The notes under the pieces were generated by a model that saw only the letters and a list, made by a program, of their open reading frames with translations, was not told where the DNA came from and made no database searches. A DNA stretch of 64,000 bases, taken from Chryseobacterium jejuense (GTDB lineage: Bacteria; Bacteroidota; Bacteroidia; Flavobacteriales; Weeksellaceae). Position 1 is the first letter of the stretch, and the number at the start of each line of letters is the position of its first letter. The DNA is taken from the NCBI RefSeq assembly GCF_017877355.1, contig NZ_JAGIPR010000005.1:369151-433150 (forward strand), read 5' to 3'. This document shows positions 15,636 through 25,111 of this stretch, one piece after another. The position numbers and the translations under genes were made by a program.

Positions 15636-18011
15636 TTATTTATTAAAATCTACCTCATCATTAGAGTGAAGGTTTTCGTTGATATTTTCCTCTTTCTTTT
15701 CTGTTGGTTTCTTAGGCGTAGGATCTGCCGGCCTTGGATTCTTGATCTCATCAATGGTCTGAAGACTTCCATCATCTCCATATCCGCCACCTAATCCTTT
15801 AAGGTTTGAACAGCCGTCTTTCCAGTCTGAAGGTTTGATAAACTTATCATCCGGAGTAATTCCTAATGTTTTGTCTGCCCAAACTTTTTTCATGAAGATC
15901 GCCCATATCGGTAATGCCATTTTCGCACCCTGACCTTCACCAGTTCCGAAGAAGTGGGTTGCTCTGTCTTCCCATCCTACCCAGGCTCCTGTTGCCAGTT
16001 TTGGCGTGATTCCCATAAACCAACCATCGGAGTTGTTCTGCGTAGTACCTGTTTTAGCTGCAATCTCAACACCTTTTGAAATTCCTCTTCTTCCCAGTTC
16101 TCCTGAAGCTGTACCATATTGTGCAACACCTTTCATCAATTCAATCATGGTGTAAGCATACATTGGGTTCATTACTTCTTTAGGTTCTACGTTAACTTCC
16201 TTAATTACTCTACCGTTGGCGTCTTCAATTCTCCAGATCATTTCCGGTTTATTGTGATTCCCGTAGTTAGCAAAAGTACTGTAGGCACCTAACATTTCAT
16301 AGATTGTAATATCTGATGAACCAAGGGCAATCGTATTGTTTCTTGGAATATCTTCTGTTACTCCCAGATCTCTTGCAGTCTGGATAACGGCATCTACACC
16401 TGTCATTTCAATAAGTCTTGCAGCAATCGGGTTTTGAGAGTGTGCTAAACCGTCTTTTAAGGTAAGCATTCCTCCTCTTCCCGGTACGCGCCATCCGTTA
16501 TGGTCATAAGTTCCGTTAGAAACAGTTGAGCAAGGAGTCATCCCCAGTTTCATAATTGCAGTTGCATACACGAAAGGCTTGAATGTAGATCCTACCTGTC
16601 TCTTACCTTGTTTAATGTGGTCATACTGGAAGTGCTGCCAATCGATACCTCCTACCCAGGCTTTGATCTCTCCGGTTCCTGGAACCATAGACATTAAACC
16701 TGCCTGTGCAATTTGTTTGTGATATCTGATAGAGTCCCAAGGTGACATTTCAACCTCTTCTTCTCCTGCCCATGTAAATCTTGAAGTTTTGATTGGTTTT
16801 TTGAATTCCATCATAATAGAATCATCAGGCATACCGTCTGCTTTTAACAGTTTGTACCGGCCGGTTCTTTTCATAGCCTGAACCATTACATCTTTGATTT
16901 GTTTGTCTGTAAGATAGTAGAAAGGTCTGTTCTTTCTTCCCCTCTGTTCAGCATCGAATCTTTTTTGAAGGTCGGTTAAGTGTTCCTTGATTGCTTCCTC
17001 TGCATACTTCTGCATTTTAGAATCAAGAGTAACATAAATTTTTAAACCGTCTTTATAAAGATTTAGTTTTTTACCAGTTTCTTTTTCGTGAGACTCAAGA
17101 TATTTATCAATCTCTTTTCTCAGATAAAATTTGTAGTAAGCAGAATATCCGTCAGTAATACTTTTAATTGGGTGGAAATCTACTTCTACAGGAGTATTGA
17201 TTGCTTTTTCATAGGTGGCAGCATCAATATATCCGGTTTTCTGCATCTGATCCAATACAACATTTCTTCTTTCCTTTGCCTTTTCAGGATATCTGTAAGG
17301 ATTGTTCTTTCTTGGGTTTTCAAGCATCGCTACAAAAGTAGCAGCTTCCGGAAGGGTAAGTTCAGAGGTTTTTTTATTAAAATAAACCCTGGATGCCATT
17401 TCAACACCGTTTGCATTGAATAAGAAGTCAAACTTATTGAAATAAAGAGTGATAATCTCTTCTTTGGTATATCTTTTTTCAAGACTTACGGCCACTACCC
17501 ATTCTTTCAGTTTCTGGAATGCTCTTTCAAATTTATTCTGAGAAGCGGTTCCTGTGAAAAGAAGTTTTGCCAACTGTTGAGTGATGGTAGAACCTCCACC
17601 ACGTCCTCCACCATAAGCAACGGCTCTGGCAATAGAGTATAAGTCGATTCCTGAATGTTCTTTAAAACGCTCATCCTCTTTTGCCTGAAGGGCATAGATA
17701 AGGTAAGGAGGAAGGTCCTTATAAACGATAGGCTGAGTTTTTTCTTTCTCAAATTTACCTAACGTTACCCCATCTGAAGATATGATTTCAGAAGCTACGA
17801 AGATGTCCGGGTTCTCAAGTTCTTTTACATCGGGCATCTCTCCAAGGAATCCCTGAGAAACCGCAAAGAAAAGTCCTGAAATCCCTAAAACTACCGCAAT
17901 GAGTCCAATCCAAATAAATGAGACCCATTTTTTCCAAGAGGTGTTCTTTTTTTTGGGAGGCAGAGGAAATGTTTTCCCCTTGTTTCCTGCATTTTTATTG
18001 TTTACTTCCAT
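15636..18011 (-). CDS. mrcA: Class A penicillin-binding protein 1A (bifunctional transglycosylase/transpeptidase)
   Basis: 791 aa. A cytosolic tail and one TM helix (WIGLIAVVLGISGLFFAV) precede the GT51 transglycosylase domain with EDERFKEHSGID (catalytic Glu), GGSTITQQLAKLLF and RRNVVLDQM. The transpeptidase domain has the SxxK motif in GSTFKPF, SQNP, and KTGTTQNNSDGW. The C-terminus is a charged Pro/Lys/Glu tail. The enzyme polymerises lipid II into glycan strands and cross-links them in the periplasm. It is the third gene of the ricT-like/gldH/PBP1A unit, 6 bp past the gldH stop, which links wall synthesis to gliding-envelope genes. Confidence 0.95.
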   Translation of the reverse strand: MEVNNKNAGNKGKTFPLPPKKKNTSWKKWVSFIWIGLIAVVLGISGLFFAVSQGFLGEMPDVKELENPDIFVASEIISSDGVTLGKFEKEKTQPIVYKDLPPYLIYALQAKEDERFKEHSGIDLYSIARAVAYGGGRGGGSTITQQLAKLLFTGTASQNKFERAFQKLKEWVVAVSLEKRYTKEEIITLYFNKFDFLFNANGVEMASRVYFNKKTSELTLPEAATFVAMLENPRKNNPYRYPEKAKERRNVVLDQMQKTGYIDAATYEKAINTPVEVDFHPIKSITDGYSAYYKFYLRKEIDKYLESHEKETGKKLNLYKDGLKIYVTLDSKMQKYAEEAIKEHLTDLQKRFDAEQRGRKNRPFYYLTDKQIKDVMVQAMKRTGRYKLLKADGMPDDSIMMEFKKPIKTSRFTWAGEEEVEMSPWDSIRYHKQIAQAGLMSMVPGTGEIKAWVGGIDWQHFQYDHIKQGKRQVGSTFKPFVYATAIMKLGMTPCSTVSNGTYDHNGWRVPGRGGMLTLKDGLAHSQNPIAARLIEMTGVDAVIQTARDLGVTEDIPRNNTIALGSSDITIYEMLGAYSTFANYGNHNKPEMIWRIEDANGRVIKEVNVEPKEVMNPMYAYTMIELMKGVAQYGTASGELGRRGISKGVEIAAKTGTTQNNSDGWFMGITPKLATGAWVGWEDRATHFFGTGEGQGAKMALPIWAIFMKKVWADKTLGITPDDKFIKPSDWKDGCSNLKGLGGGYGDDGSLQTIDEIKNPRPADPTPKKPTEKKEENINENLHSNDEVDFNK

Positions 18012-18017
18012 TTATGG

Positions 18018-18482
18018 TTACGGTTTAGCCGTTTCTATTTTTATCCCAACATCCTCAATTCCAGTAAGGTTATCGTTTCTCATTGCCTGAGTCAAGCCGA
18101 TTTCATATTTTCCTTTCGCTGGAAACTTGTAATTTACCTTATATTGAAAAAATGTTTCCTTTGTGTCACCAAAGCCTGTACCAAGCCATTCTCCGTTCGG
18201 TTTAGCCAAAACGTAATTCAGGGTATCGGTTTCCTTTTTCTTGTTCTGAAGGTTGGTGAAATTCACAATAAACCTTATATTGCTGTAAGGGTAATTGTTG
18301 TTATTTCTTACGACAAATATAATATTTTTAGGATTCTGCGGATCTGAAATTTCAAGATTAAATTTTTGTTCACTTTTCTTATTCCACTTATTATCAACGG
18401 AATTCATAATAACATCTTCTCCTGAAGAAGAGTTACAGCTAAAGAAAAGGATAAAGGTGAATAATCCTAAAATTTTACGCAT
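18018..18482 (-). CDS. gldH: Gliding motility lipoprotein GldH
   Basis: 154 aa started at the ATG at 18480-18482 (MRKILGLFTFILFFSCNSSSG). This gives a lipoprotein signal with Cys at residue 16; the longer frame would hide it. The mature part (YPYSNIRFIVNF, GEWLGTGFGDTKETFFQYKV, GKYEIGLTQAMRNDNLTGIEDVGIKIE) matches GldH of Bacteroidetes. GldH is a periplasm-facing lipoprotein required for gliding in Flavobacterium johnsoniae, and it is also conserved in non-gliders. It overlaps the upstream ricT-like gene by 8 bp, so translation is coupled. Confidence 0.92.
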   Translation of the reverse strand: MRKILGLFTFILFFSCNSSSGEDVIMNSVDNKWNKKSEQKFNLEISDPQNPKNIIFVVRNNNNYPYSNIRFIVNFTNLQNKKKETDTLNYVLAKPNGEWLGTGFGDTKETFFQYKVNYKFPAKGKYEIGLTQAMRNDNLTGIEDVGIKIETAKP

Positions 18483-19890
18483 TTTTATCTTTTTTTGGAG
18501 GATACTTCTTTTTAAATTTTTTCTTGTGTGGGTTGCTTTGTTGCGCTTTATCTGCATCAGGATTTACTTCAGCTTTTACCTTTTCCACAGGAGCTTTTTG
18601 TTGCTGTTGCGGCTTTGGTTGTCTCGGCTGGTTTCCGGAATTTACATTAGGGTTTTCAGGTTTCTCAGGTCTGTTAGGTCTTTCCTGTCTTTCAGTCCTG
18701 TTTTTCTTTTGTCCCTGAGGTTGTCCTTGTCTTTGTTCCTGCCCCTGATTTTGATTGTTGTTTGGTTTATTCTGGTTGTTTCTGTTTCTATTGTTTCTGT
18801 TTTTCTTCTCAAAGCGGTCAACATTATTTTCCTGAATCAGGTCAATGCTTTGAGATGGTGTTTCAGGCTGTTTCAGATCTTCTAAAGGAAGAATTTTTTC
18901 TCCTCTTTTGTTCTTTGAAATCAGTTTTTTAACAAGGTCAATATCGAAATCATACCATGCAATGGAGTTATCCACATAGGCAAACCACATTTTCTTTTTG
19001 AAAACATCTATTTTAATACAGAATGCTTTTCCTTTTTCTGTATCAAGTGTTGTAGAAGAAGATGGGAAGTTGCTTAATGCATCCAGATAACTGTCAAGCT
19101 CGTAGTTAAGGCAACATTTAAGCTTACCGCACTGTCCTGCAAGTTTCTGAGGATTAATACTTAATTGCTGGTATCTTGCTACGTTTGTGTTTACAGATCT
19201 GAAATCTGTTAACCATGTAGAGCAGCAAAGTTCACGTCCACAAGATCCTATTCCACCTACTTTTGCAGCTTCCTGTCTGAACCCGATTTGTTTCATATCA
19301 ATCTTGGTTCTGAAAGCTCCGGCGTAATCTTTAATCAGCTGTCTGAAGTCTATACGGCTATCGGCCGTATAATAAAACGTGATTTTTGAAGAATCACCCT
19401 GATATTCAACATCAGTTACCTTCATTTCAAGGCCTAATCTTTGAGCAATTTTTCTTGCTTCAAGCTTTACACCGTCTTCTTTTTTTCTTGCTTCCTGCCA
19501 TACCTCAAGATCCTTTTGGTTGGCCTGTCTGTATATTTTAAGGGCCGATTCTTCAGAAAACTTTTTCTTTTTCATCTGAATCTTTACTAATTCTCCCGTA
19601 AGGCTTACTACGCCTACATCGTGTCCCGGACTAGATTCTACTGTAATTACGCTACCTATATGTAAAGGGATATTATTTACATTCTTATAAAACGATTTTC
19701 TGTCATTTTTAAACCTAACTTCTACAAAATCACACCTGTTTGGTGCTGGATTGTTGATGTTAGAAAGCCAGTCAAAAACACTTAATTTATAACTATTCCC
19801 GCAGGTATTTACATTTTCACAGCCATTTGCGGTTTTTTTAGGACCACAAGAATGTGCAGAATCGCCGGATGTTTTGCATCCACAACTCAT
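18475..19890 (-). CDS. ricT: PSP1-domain RicT/YaaT-like protein with disordered tail
   Basis: 471 aa. Residues 1-35 contain six Cys (SCGCKT, SCGPKK, GCENVNTCG). The PSP1 core then includes RELCCSTWL and QCGKLKCCLNYELDSYLDALS, the Cys-rich segments of RicT/YaaT proteins that in Bacillus subtilis help hold Fe-S clusters in the RicAFT complex affecting RNA processing. After about residue 345 comes a long tail rich in Asn, Gln, Arg, Pro and Lys, probably disordered and RNA- or surface-binding. Position before gldH and PBP1A is typical for the phylum. The gene symbol is by domain homology; the role here is not shown. Confidence 0.85.
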   Translation of the reverse strand: MSCGCKTSGDSAHSCGPKKTANGCENVNTCGNSYKLSVFDWLSNINNPAPNRCDFVEVRFKNDRKSFYKNVNNIPLHIGSVITVESSPGHDVGVVSLTGELVKIQMKKKKFSEESALKIYRQANQKDLEVWQEARKKEDGVKLEARKIAQRLGLEMKVTDVEYQGDSSKITFYYTADSRIDFRQLIKDYAGAFRTKIDMKQIGFRQEAAKVGGIGSCGRELCCSTWLTDFRSVNTNVARYQQLSINPQKLAGQCGKLKCCLNYELDSYLDALSNFPSSSTTLDTEKGKAFCIKIDVFKKKMWFAYVDNSIAWYDFDIDLVKKLISKNKRGEKILPLEDLKQPETPSQSIDLIQENNVDRFEKKNRNNRNRNNQNKPNNNQNQGQEQRQGQPQGQKKNRTERQERPNRPEKPENPNVNSGNQPRQPKPQQQQKAPVEKVKAEVNPDADKAQQSNPHKKKFKKKYPPKKDKNA

Positions 19891-20357
19891 ATTACTATTA
19901 TTTATAATCTTGCAAATTTATGTATTTTTATCTTTATGCAATTCTAAAATACTTAAATAACCCGAATTCTGGGTAAAACATTTCTATATTTTAATGAGAT
20001 CATGATTAAGGAGTTGTGAAAAAGTTAGGTTGAGTGGGTTTTACGAACGTTTTTTGAATAATTTAAATTTGCTGAAAAGCCCTGCGGATAATTTTAACAT
20101 TTTTTCAGACTTTATCTCATCTTGGAATTTATTACGATGATAATTCACTTATGTTAAACGTTTGTTTAATATTAAACAATTTTATCATTGTTTGATTTAT
20201 CTGTTTATAATCATTTGTTAATTATTGTTTTGTGGTTTATTATGTCTAGAATGCTATTTTAAACATAGTTTTCTTTTTGTATATTGTTTAAAATGTTATG
20301 AAATATTAACAGGTGTATTCAAAATAATTTTATATTTGGGTTATATAATAATAGTCT
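19891..20357. other. 467-bp divergent intergenic region with two promoters
   Basis: Two -7 boxes are visible: TAAATTTG for the ricT-like operon on the minus strand at 19913-19920, and TATATTTG on the plus strand at 20331-20338, 19 bp before the FadL-like gene. The rest is A/T-rich with no convincing ORF or RNA structure. Confidence 0.6.
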
Positions 20358-21599
20358 ATGAAAAAAATATTAGTATCAACTGCTTTATTGGCGGGCGTTT
20401 TATCTTACGCAGGGGGCTTCAGAGTTTCTTTGCAGGGGGTAAAGCAATTGGCAATGGCGCATACTAGTGCTCATGCCGAAGATGCGAGTGTGACATTCTT
20501 CAACCCGGCAGGTATGTCATTTATTCCTTCCAAGCTGAGTGTAGTAGCAGGAGGGTTTGGTGCAAGTAATAAAATTACTTTTCAAAACTTAAATACTTTG
20601 CAGAGTACAGAGACGGACAACCCTATGGGAACTCCTTTCTATGCTGCGATTACTTATAGACCTATAGAGAAGTTAACCGTAGGTCTTAGTGTTACAACGC
20701 CTTTCGGAAGTACGGTTAAATGGCCGGAAAATTGGGAAGGTAAAGAACTTGTACAGAAAATGGAACTGAAAAGTTTCTACTTTCAACCTATGGTTTCCGT
20801 TAAGTTAGCTCCTTGGTTGGCTTTTGGTGCGAGTTATATCTATGCAAAAGGAAAAGTAGATTGGGATAAAGCTGTAACCCAATTTAACGGGCAGGTCAAT
20901 ATCAATGACGAAAAAGCAAGCGGCCATGGATATGGGTTCGGTTTCTATTTCAGACCTGATCCAAAATTGGATGTGAGTATTGCTTATCGTTCAGCAATTG
21001 ATATGAAGGCTAAAAATGGAACAGCTACATTTAAGTTCCCAACTCAAACACCTTATTCATTATTAAAATTAAATGCTGCAGGTCAGGACGGATTCTCAGC
21101 AACACTTCCATTAGTTGAAGAGTATACAATTGGTTTAACGTATAAAGTAACACCAAAATGGCAGGTTTCTGCTGATTTCAACTATCACGGATGGGAAAGA
21201 TATAGTAAACTTACTTTGGATTTTGACAATGCACCACTTGCACCTAATAATCCAGCTGATCCAACATTACTTGTTAACCCTAAGAACTTTAAAAACTCTA
21301 AAACCTTTAGATTGGGAACTCAATATGCATTCACCAATGTGATTTACGGACGTTTGGGAGCATATTATGATGAGTCTCCTTATACTAATGAGAACTTTAT
21401 TCCGGAAACACCTTCTTTTGATACCTATGTAATTACTGGTGGGGTAGGATTTAAACTGAAGCAGTTTGGAGTTGACATTGCTGGAGGATATGCAATGCCT
21501 CAATATAGAAATGTAAATAATGCTAATCTTGGATTCTACGGACAAGCAAAAGCAAGAGCGTTCTATTTTGGTCTAGGTTTATCTTATAATCCTTTTTAA
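20358..21599 (+). CDS. OmpP1/FadL-family outer-membrane transporter
   Basis: A 413-aa beta-barrel protein with a signal peptide (MKKILVSTALLAGVLSYAGG). The FadL hatch-type N-terminus is GGFRVSLQGVKQLAMAHTSAHAEDASVTFFNPAG, the family hallmark with NPAG. Barrel-like alternating strands follow, such as KLTVGLSVTTPFG, WLAFGASYIYAKGKVDW and KWQVSADFNYHGWERY, and the C-terminus ends FGLGLSYNPF with terminal Phe. FadL proteins move long-chain fatty acids or other hydrophobic compounds across the outer membrane; the exact substrate is not readable. An SGNH-hydrolase lipoprotein follows after 11 bp in the same operon. Confidence 0.9.
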   Translation: MKKILVSTALLAGVLSYAGGFRVSLQGVKQLAMAHTSAHAEDASVTFFNPAGMSFIPSKLSVVAGGFGASNKITFQNLNTLQSTETDNPMGTPFYAAITYRPIEKLTVGLSVTTPFGSTVKWPENWEGKELVQKMELKSFYFQPMVSVKLAPWLAFGASYIYAKGKVDWDKAVTQFNGQVNINDEKASGHGYGFGFYFRPDPKLDVSIAYRSAIDMKAKNGTATFKFPTQTPYSLLKLNAAGQDGFSATLPLVEEYTIGLTYKVTPKWQVSADFNYHGWERYSKLTLDFDNAPLAPNNPADPTLLVNPKNFKNSKTFRLGTQYAFTNVIYGRLGAYYDESPYTNENFIPETPSFDTYVITGGVGFKLKQFGVDIAGGYAMPQYRNVNNANLGFYGQAKARAFYFGLGLSYNPF

Positions 21600-21610
21600 T
21601 TTAAAAGACT

Positions 21611-23167
21611 ATGAAAAAAATTATAATATCAACAGTAGCAGTTTCTGCGCTTCTTTTTACCGTAACAAGCTGTAAAACTGATTTTGATACCGATGTAAAA
21701 GATATACAAGTGTCAAAAGGAAGTGCTGATTTCTCAAAGTATGTTGCTTTAGGAAATTCACTGACTTCCGGATATAGAGATGGAGCTCTTTATATAGATG
21801 GACAAAATGAATCTTATCCTTCAATGTTAGCAGGGCAAATGAAACTTGTAGGTGGAGGAGAGTTTAAGCAACCTTTAATGGGGGATAACAACGGAGGATT
21901 ACTTCTGCCTATAGGAGGTGGTGCTACAGCTCAGATTCAGGATACAAAGCTTTATATAAAAGGTTTTGTTGATGGGGCACCTGATATTGGTCCAATTAAT
22001 GATAATAAAGCAGCAAATTTAGTTAGTAATATTCTTAAGGGGCCTTTTAATAATATGGGGGTTCCCGGAGCAAAAGTAGCTCATTTGTTAGCTCCAAAAT
22101 ATGGTGATATTGCAGGAATAGCAGGAAAAACTGCAAATCCTTATTTTGTTAGATTTGCTTCATCACCTAATGCTTCTGTAATAGAAGATTTTGTAAACCA
22201 AAACCCTACGTTCTTCTCATTATGGATTGGGAATAACGATGCTTTACTATATGCTTTAGCAGGTGCAGACAATTCTATTGAGACTTTAACACCTCCCGCT
22301 CAGTTTAAAACATATTATGATATGTTGATTTCTAAAATTGAAGCGACAAAAGCGAAAGGAGTTATTGCTAATATTCCAAGTGTAACATCTATTCCTTCTT
22401 TAACAACAATACCAACAAATCCTTTAACAGCAGCTGTTTTAGGAAAAGGAAACGTTGCTGCTGGAGAAGCTGCAATTGATGATTTAAATAAAAACGTATA
22501 TGGGCCATTAAGCCAGATTTTAACAGCATTAGGAGCTGGAGACAGAATTAAACCTCTTTCTAAAACAGCAGCTAATCCATTATTGATTAAAGACGAAAGT
22601 ATTCCAAATTTAAGCGCGCAAATTACTGCTGCAGCGGCGGGTTCTGGAAATCCAACTTTAGTAATGCTTTCTGCTTACCTTGGTGCTACTTATGGGCAAG
22701 CAAGACAGGCGAAATCTGGAGATCTTGTTCCTTTAACAACAAAAGCGGCCATTGGTACAGTTGAGACACTTCCTCCAGGTATTCCGGCATCTCTTGGTGC
22801 TAGGGGGGTAGCTTATCCGTTTGCCGATAAATATATTTTGATTCCGTCTGAGATCAAGGATATCAATGATGCTATTGATGCTTATAACGTAACCATTAAG
22901 GCAGCAGCTACTGCAAAAGGGTATGCTTTTGTAGATGCTAATGCTAAACTTAAGCAGTTAGCTGGAGATTCTGGTATTTCATGGGATGGAGTAAAATATA
23001 CTGCTAAGTTTGTTTCCGGAGGGGCATTCTCACTGGATGGAGTACACTTAACAGGTAGAGGGTATGCTGTTATTGCCAATGAATTTATTAATGCAATTAA
23101 CGCAACTTATAAATCGTCATTACCTCTGGTGAATCCTAATAATTACTCAGGAGTTAAATTCCCATAA
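21611..23167 (+). CDS. SGNH/GDSL-hydrolase lipoprotein
   Basis: 518 aa with lipoprotein signal MKKIIISTVAVSALLFTVTSC (Cys21). SGNH blocks are visible: ALGNSLTSGY near residue 50 (nucleophile Ser in GNSLTSG), FSLWIGNNDALLYAL near 200 (block III Asn) and SLDGVHLTGRGYAVIANEF near 480 (Asp and His). About 250 residues, partly Ala/Pro-rich, lie between blocks III and V, longer than in minimal family members. It is presumably an esterase or lipase anchored in the outer membrane. Being next to the FadL-type channel suggests it releases acyl chains that the channel imports; that link is inference. Confidence 0.85.
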   Translation: MKKIIISTVAVSALLFTVTSCKTDFDTDVKDIQVSKGSADFSKYVALGNSLTSGYRDGALYIDGQNESYPSMLAGQMKLVGGGEFKQPLMGDNNGGLLLPIGGGATAQIQDTKLYIKGFVDGAPDIGPINDNKAANLVSNILKGPFNNMGVPGAKVAHLLAPKYGDIAGIAGKTANPYFVRFASSPNASVIEDFVNQNPTFFSLWIGNNDALLYALAGADNSIETLTPPAQFKTYYDMLISKIEATKAKGVIANIPSVTSIPSLTTIPTNPLTAAVLGKGNVAAGEAAIDDLNKNVYGPLSQILTALGAGDRIKPLSKTAANPLLIKDESIPNLSAQITAAAAGSGNPTLVMLSAYLGATYGQARQAKSGDLVPLTTKAAIGTVETLPPGIPASLGARGVAYPFADKYILIPSEIKDINDAIDAYNVTIKAAATAKGYAFVDANAKLKQLAGDSGISWDGVKYTAKFVSGGAFSLDGVHLTGRGYAVIANEFINAINATYKSSLPLVNPNNYSGVKFP

Positions 23168-23191
23168 TTATTTGATTAAATAAAAACTTAG

Positions 23192-23224
23192 AAACCACAG
23201 GAGTAAATCTTGTGGTTTTTTTTT
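23192..23224 (+). terminator. Terminator after the FadL/SGNH operon
   Basis: 8-bp arms AAACCACA/TGTGGTTT (23192-23199, 23211-23218) followed by a T run. A -7 box for prs, TAAATTTG at 23224-23231, begins directly at the end of the T run. Confidence 0.85.
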
Positions 23225-23253
23225 AAATTTGCAAAATCTTTTAAAAAGTAAAA

Positions 23254-24192
23254 ATGGCCGATCAGTTAAGTTATCTATTTTGTACAAGAACCAGCAGGGA
23301 CTTGGCAGAGAAAATTGCCCAGAGTTATGGGAAAGAATTAGGAAAAATCAACTTTCAGGAGTTCAGCGACGGGGAATTTGAGCCTGTTTTGGACGAATCT
23401 GTAAGAGGAGGAAGGGTTTTCCTAATCGGATCTACATTCCCGCCTGCAGACAATCTTTTAGAACTTCTTCTAATGATTGATGCAGCGAAAAGAGCTTCTG
23501 CAAAGAGCATTACCGTTGTAATTCCTTACTTCGGACTTGCCAGACAGGACAGAAAAGACAAACCAAGAGCGCCGATCGGTGCTAAGTTAGTTGCAAACCT
23601 TCTTACAGCAGCGGGAGCAACAAGAATAATGACAATGGATCTTCACGCAGATCAGATTCAAGGGTTCTTCGAAATTCCGGTAGATCACCTTTATGCTTCT
23701 TCGATTTTTGTTGATTACATCAAGTCTTTACATCTTGATAACCTTACGATTGCTTCTCCGGATATGGGAGGTGCAAAAAGAGCAAAAAACTACGCAGGTC
23801 ACCTAGGAGCGGAAGTAGTAATTGCTTATAAGGAAAGAAAAAAAGCAAACGTTGTAGAAGAAATGTTCCTTATTGGAGATGTTACAGGTAAGAACGTAAT
23901 TCTTATTGATGACATGATTGATACTGCAGGAACACTTTGTAAAGCCGCTGATATCCTTATTGAGAAAGGAGCAAAAACAGTAAGAGCTATGGCAACTCAT
24001 GGAGTGCTTTCAGGTAAAGCTTACGAGAATATTGAGAAGTCAAGACTTTTGGAAGTTATTGTAACTGACTCAATTCCTGTTAAAAATAATTTGTCATCTA
24101 AAATAAAAGTGCTATCTTGCGCCCCATTATTTGCGGACGTTATGACGATGGTTCATGAGCACAAATCAATCAGTAGCAAGTTTGTTATTTAA
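23254..24192 (+). CDS. prs: Ribose-phosphate pyrophosphokinase
   Basis: 312 aa, normal for class I PRPP synthetase. It makes PRPP from ribose 5-phosphate and ATP for nucleotide, His and Trp synthesis. Visible motifs are FSDGEFEPVLDESVRGG, the ATP-binding segment IPYFGLARQDRKDKPRAPIGAKL, MDLHADQIQGFFEIPVDHLYAS, and the PRPP loop VILIDDMIDTAGTL near residue 215. The -7 box at 23224-23231 lies 22 bp before the ATG. It is followed by rplY after 56 bp, a common Bacteroidetes pairing. Confidence 0.97.
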   Translation: MADQLSYLFCTRTSRDLAEKIAQSYGKELGKINFQEFSDGEFEPVLDESVRGGRVFLIGSTFPPADNLLELLLMIDAAKRASAKSITVVIPYFGLARQDRKDKPRAPIGAKLVANLLTAAGATRIMTMDLHADQIQGFFEIPVDHLYASSIFVDYIKSLHLDNLTIASPDMGGAKRAKNYAGHLGAEVVIAYKERKKANVVEEMFLIGDVTGKNVILIDDMIDTAGTLCKAADILIEKGAKTVRAMATHGVLSGKAYENIEKSRLLEVIVTDSIPVKNNLSSKIKVLSCAPLFADVMTMVHEHKSISSKFVI

Positions 24193-24248
24193 TTGATTTT
24201 AAGTAGTTTGCAGATTAAAATAACAACAATTTTTTAAATTTTTTATAA

Positions 24249-24902
24249 ATGAAATCTATTACAATTCAAGGTACAAAAAGAGAAAGCGTGGGCAAAAAGT
24301 CTACAAAAGCTTTACGTGATGCTGAATTAGTTCCTTGTGTTGTTTATGGAGGTGAAGCACCTTTAAACTTCTCTGCTGAAGAGAAAGCTTTCAAAGGATT
24401 AGTATACACTCCTGAAGCACACACGGTATCTATTGAAGTTGACGGAAAAACAATTCCAGCAGTTCTTCAGGATATTCAGTTCCACCCAATTACTGACAAA
24501 ATTCTTCACATTGATTTCTATCAATTATCTGACGATAAGCCAGTGGTTATGGAAGTTCCAGTAAGAATTACAGGACGTTCTAAAGGTGTTGTTGCTGGTG
24601 GTGTTTTACGTCAGTCTTTCAGAAAGCTAAAAGTAAAGGCTATTCCTGCTAACCTACCAGACGAAATCGTTGTAGATGTTACTCCATTAAGAATCGGTAA
24701 CAAACTTTACATCGGTGGTATCAAAACTGAAGGATATTCTTTCATGCACCCAGACAACGCAGTAGTAGTTGCTGTTAAGATGTCTAGAAATGCAATGAAA
24801 GGTGGTGCTGCTGCAATGGATGATGAAGATGAAGAAGAAGCAGAAGAAGTTGCTACTCAATCTCCTGACGTTCCAACAACAGAAGAAAAATCTGCAGAAT
24901 AA
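24249..24902 (+). CDS. rplY: 50S ribosomal protein L25/Ctc
   Basis: 217 aa, the long CTC/TL5 form. The N-terminal L25 domain ([18 protein letters not shown] through [10 protein letters not shown]) binds 5S rRNA, and a C-terminal beta domain ([38 protein letters not shown]) follows. The last ~30 residues are very acidic ([12 protein letters not shown]). It is probably co-transcribed with prs and is closed by a strong terminator. Confidence 0.96.
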   Translation: MKSITIQGTKRESVGKKSTKALRDAELVPCVVYGGEAPLNFSAEEKAFKGLVYTPEAHTVSIEVDGKTIPAVLQDIQFHPITDKILHIDFYQLSDDKPVVMEVPVRITGRSKGVVAGGVLRQSFRKLKVKAIPANLPDEIVVDVTPLRIGNKLYIGGIKTEGYSFMHPDNAVVVAVKMSRNAMKGGAAAMDDEDEEEAEEVATQSPDVPTTEEKSAE

Positions 24903-24927
24903 GCATTGCTTATTTAATGATATAAGA

Positions 24928-24957
24928 CCTGCCAATTTTTTGGCAGGTTTTTTTTGT
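24928..24957 (+). terminator. Terminator after rplY
   Basis: Perfect 9-bp arms ACCTGCCAA/TTGGCAGGT (24928-24936, 24941-24949), TTTT loop, followed by an 8-nt T tract. Confidence 0.93.
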
Positions 24958-25061
24958 TTTTCATCGGGCTATCAGTTTTACTTACTTGATATCATTGAAT
25001 ATTTCTATTAACTGACAAGTATCAGCTTACAGCCAGATGCTTCCTTTCAAAAAAAAAGCCG

Positions 25062-25069
25062 TAAATTTG
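25062..25069 (+). promoter_or_regulatory. -7 box of the cysteine desulfurase gene
   Basis: TAAATTTG (consensus TAnnTTTG), 42 bp before the ATG at 25112. Confidence 0.5.
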
Positions 25070-25111
25070 AAGAGTTCTAAATAAGGACGTTTTAATTTAA
25101 AAAATAAATAA

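Noticed and set aside
18295..18885. 196-codon plus-strand frame
   Set aside because: It lies opposite gldH and the low-complexity tail of the ricT-like gene. Its Leu/Arg/Ser-rich translation is the antisense of Asn/Gln/Lys codons, and it has no start context.
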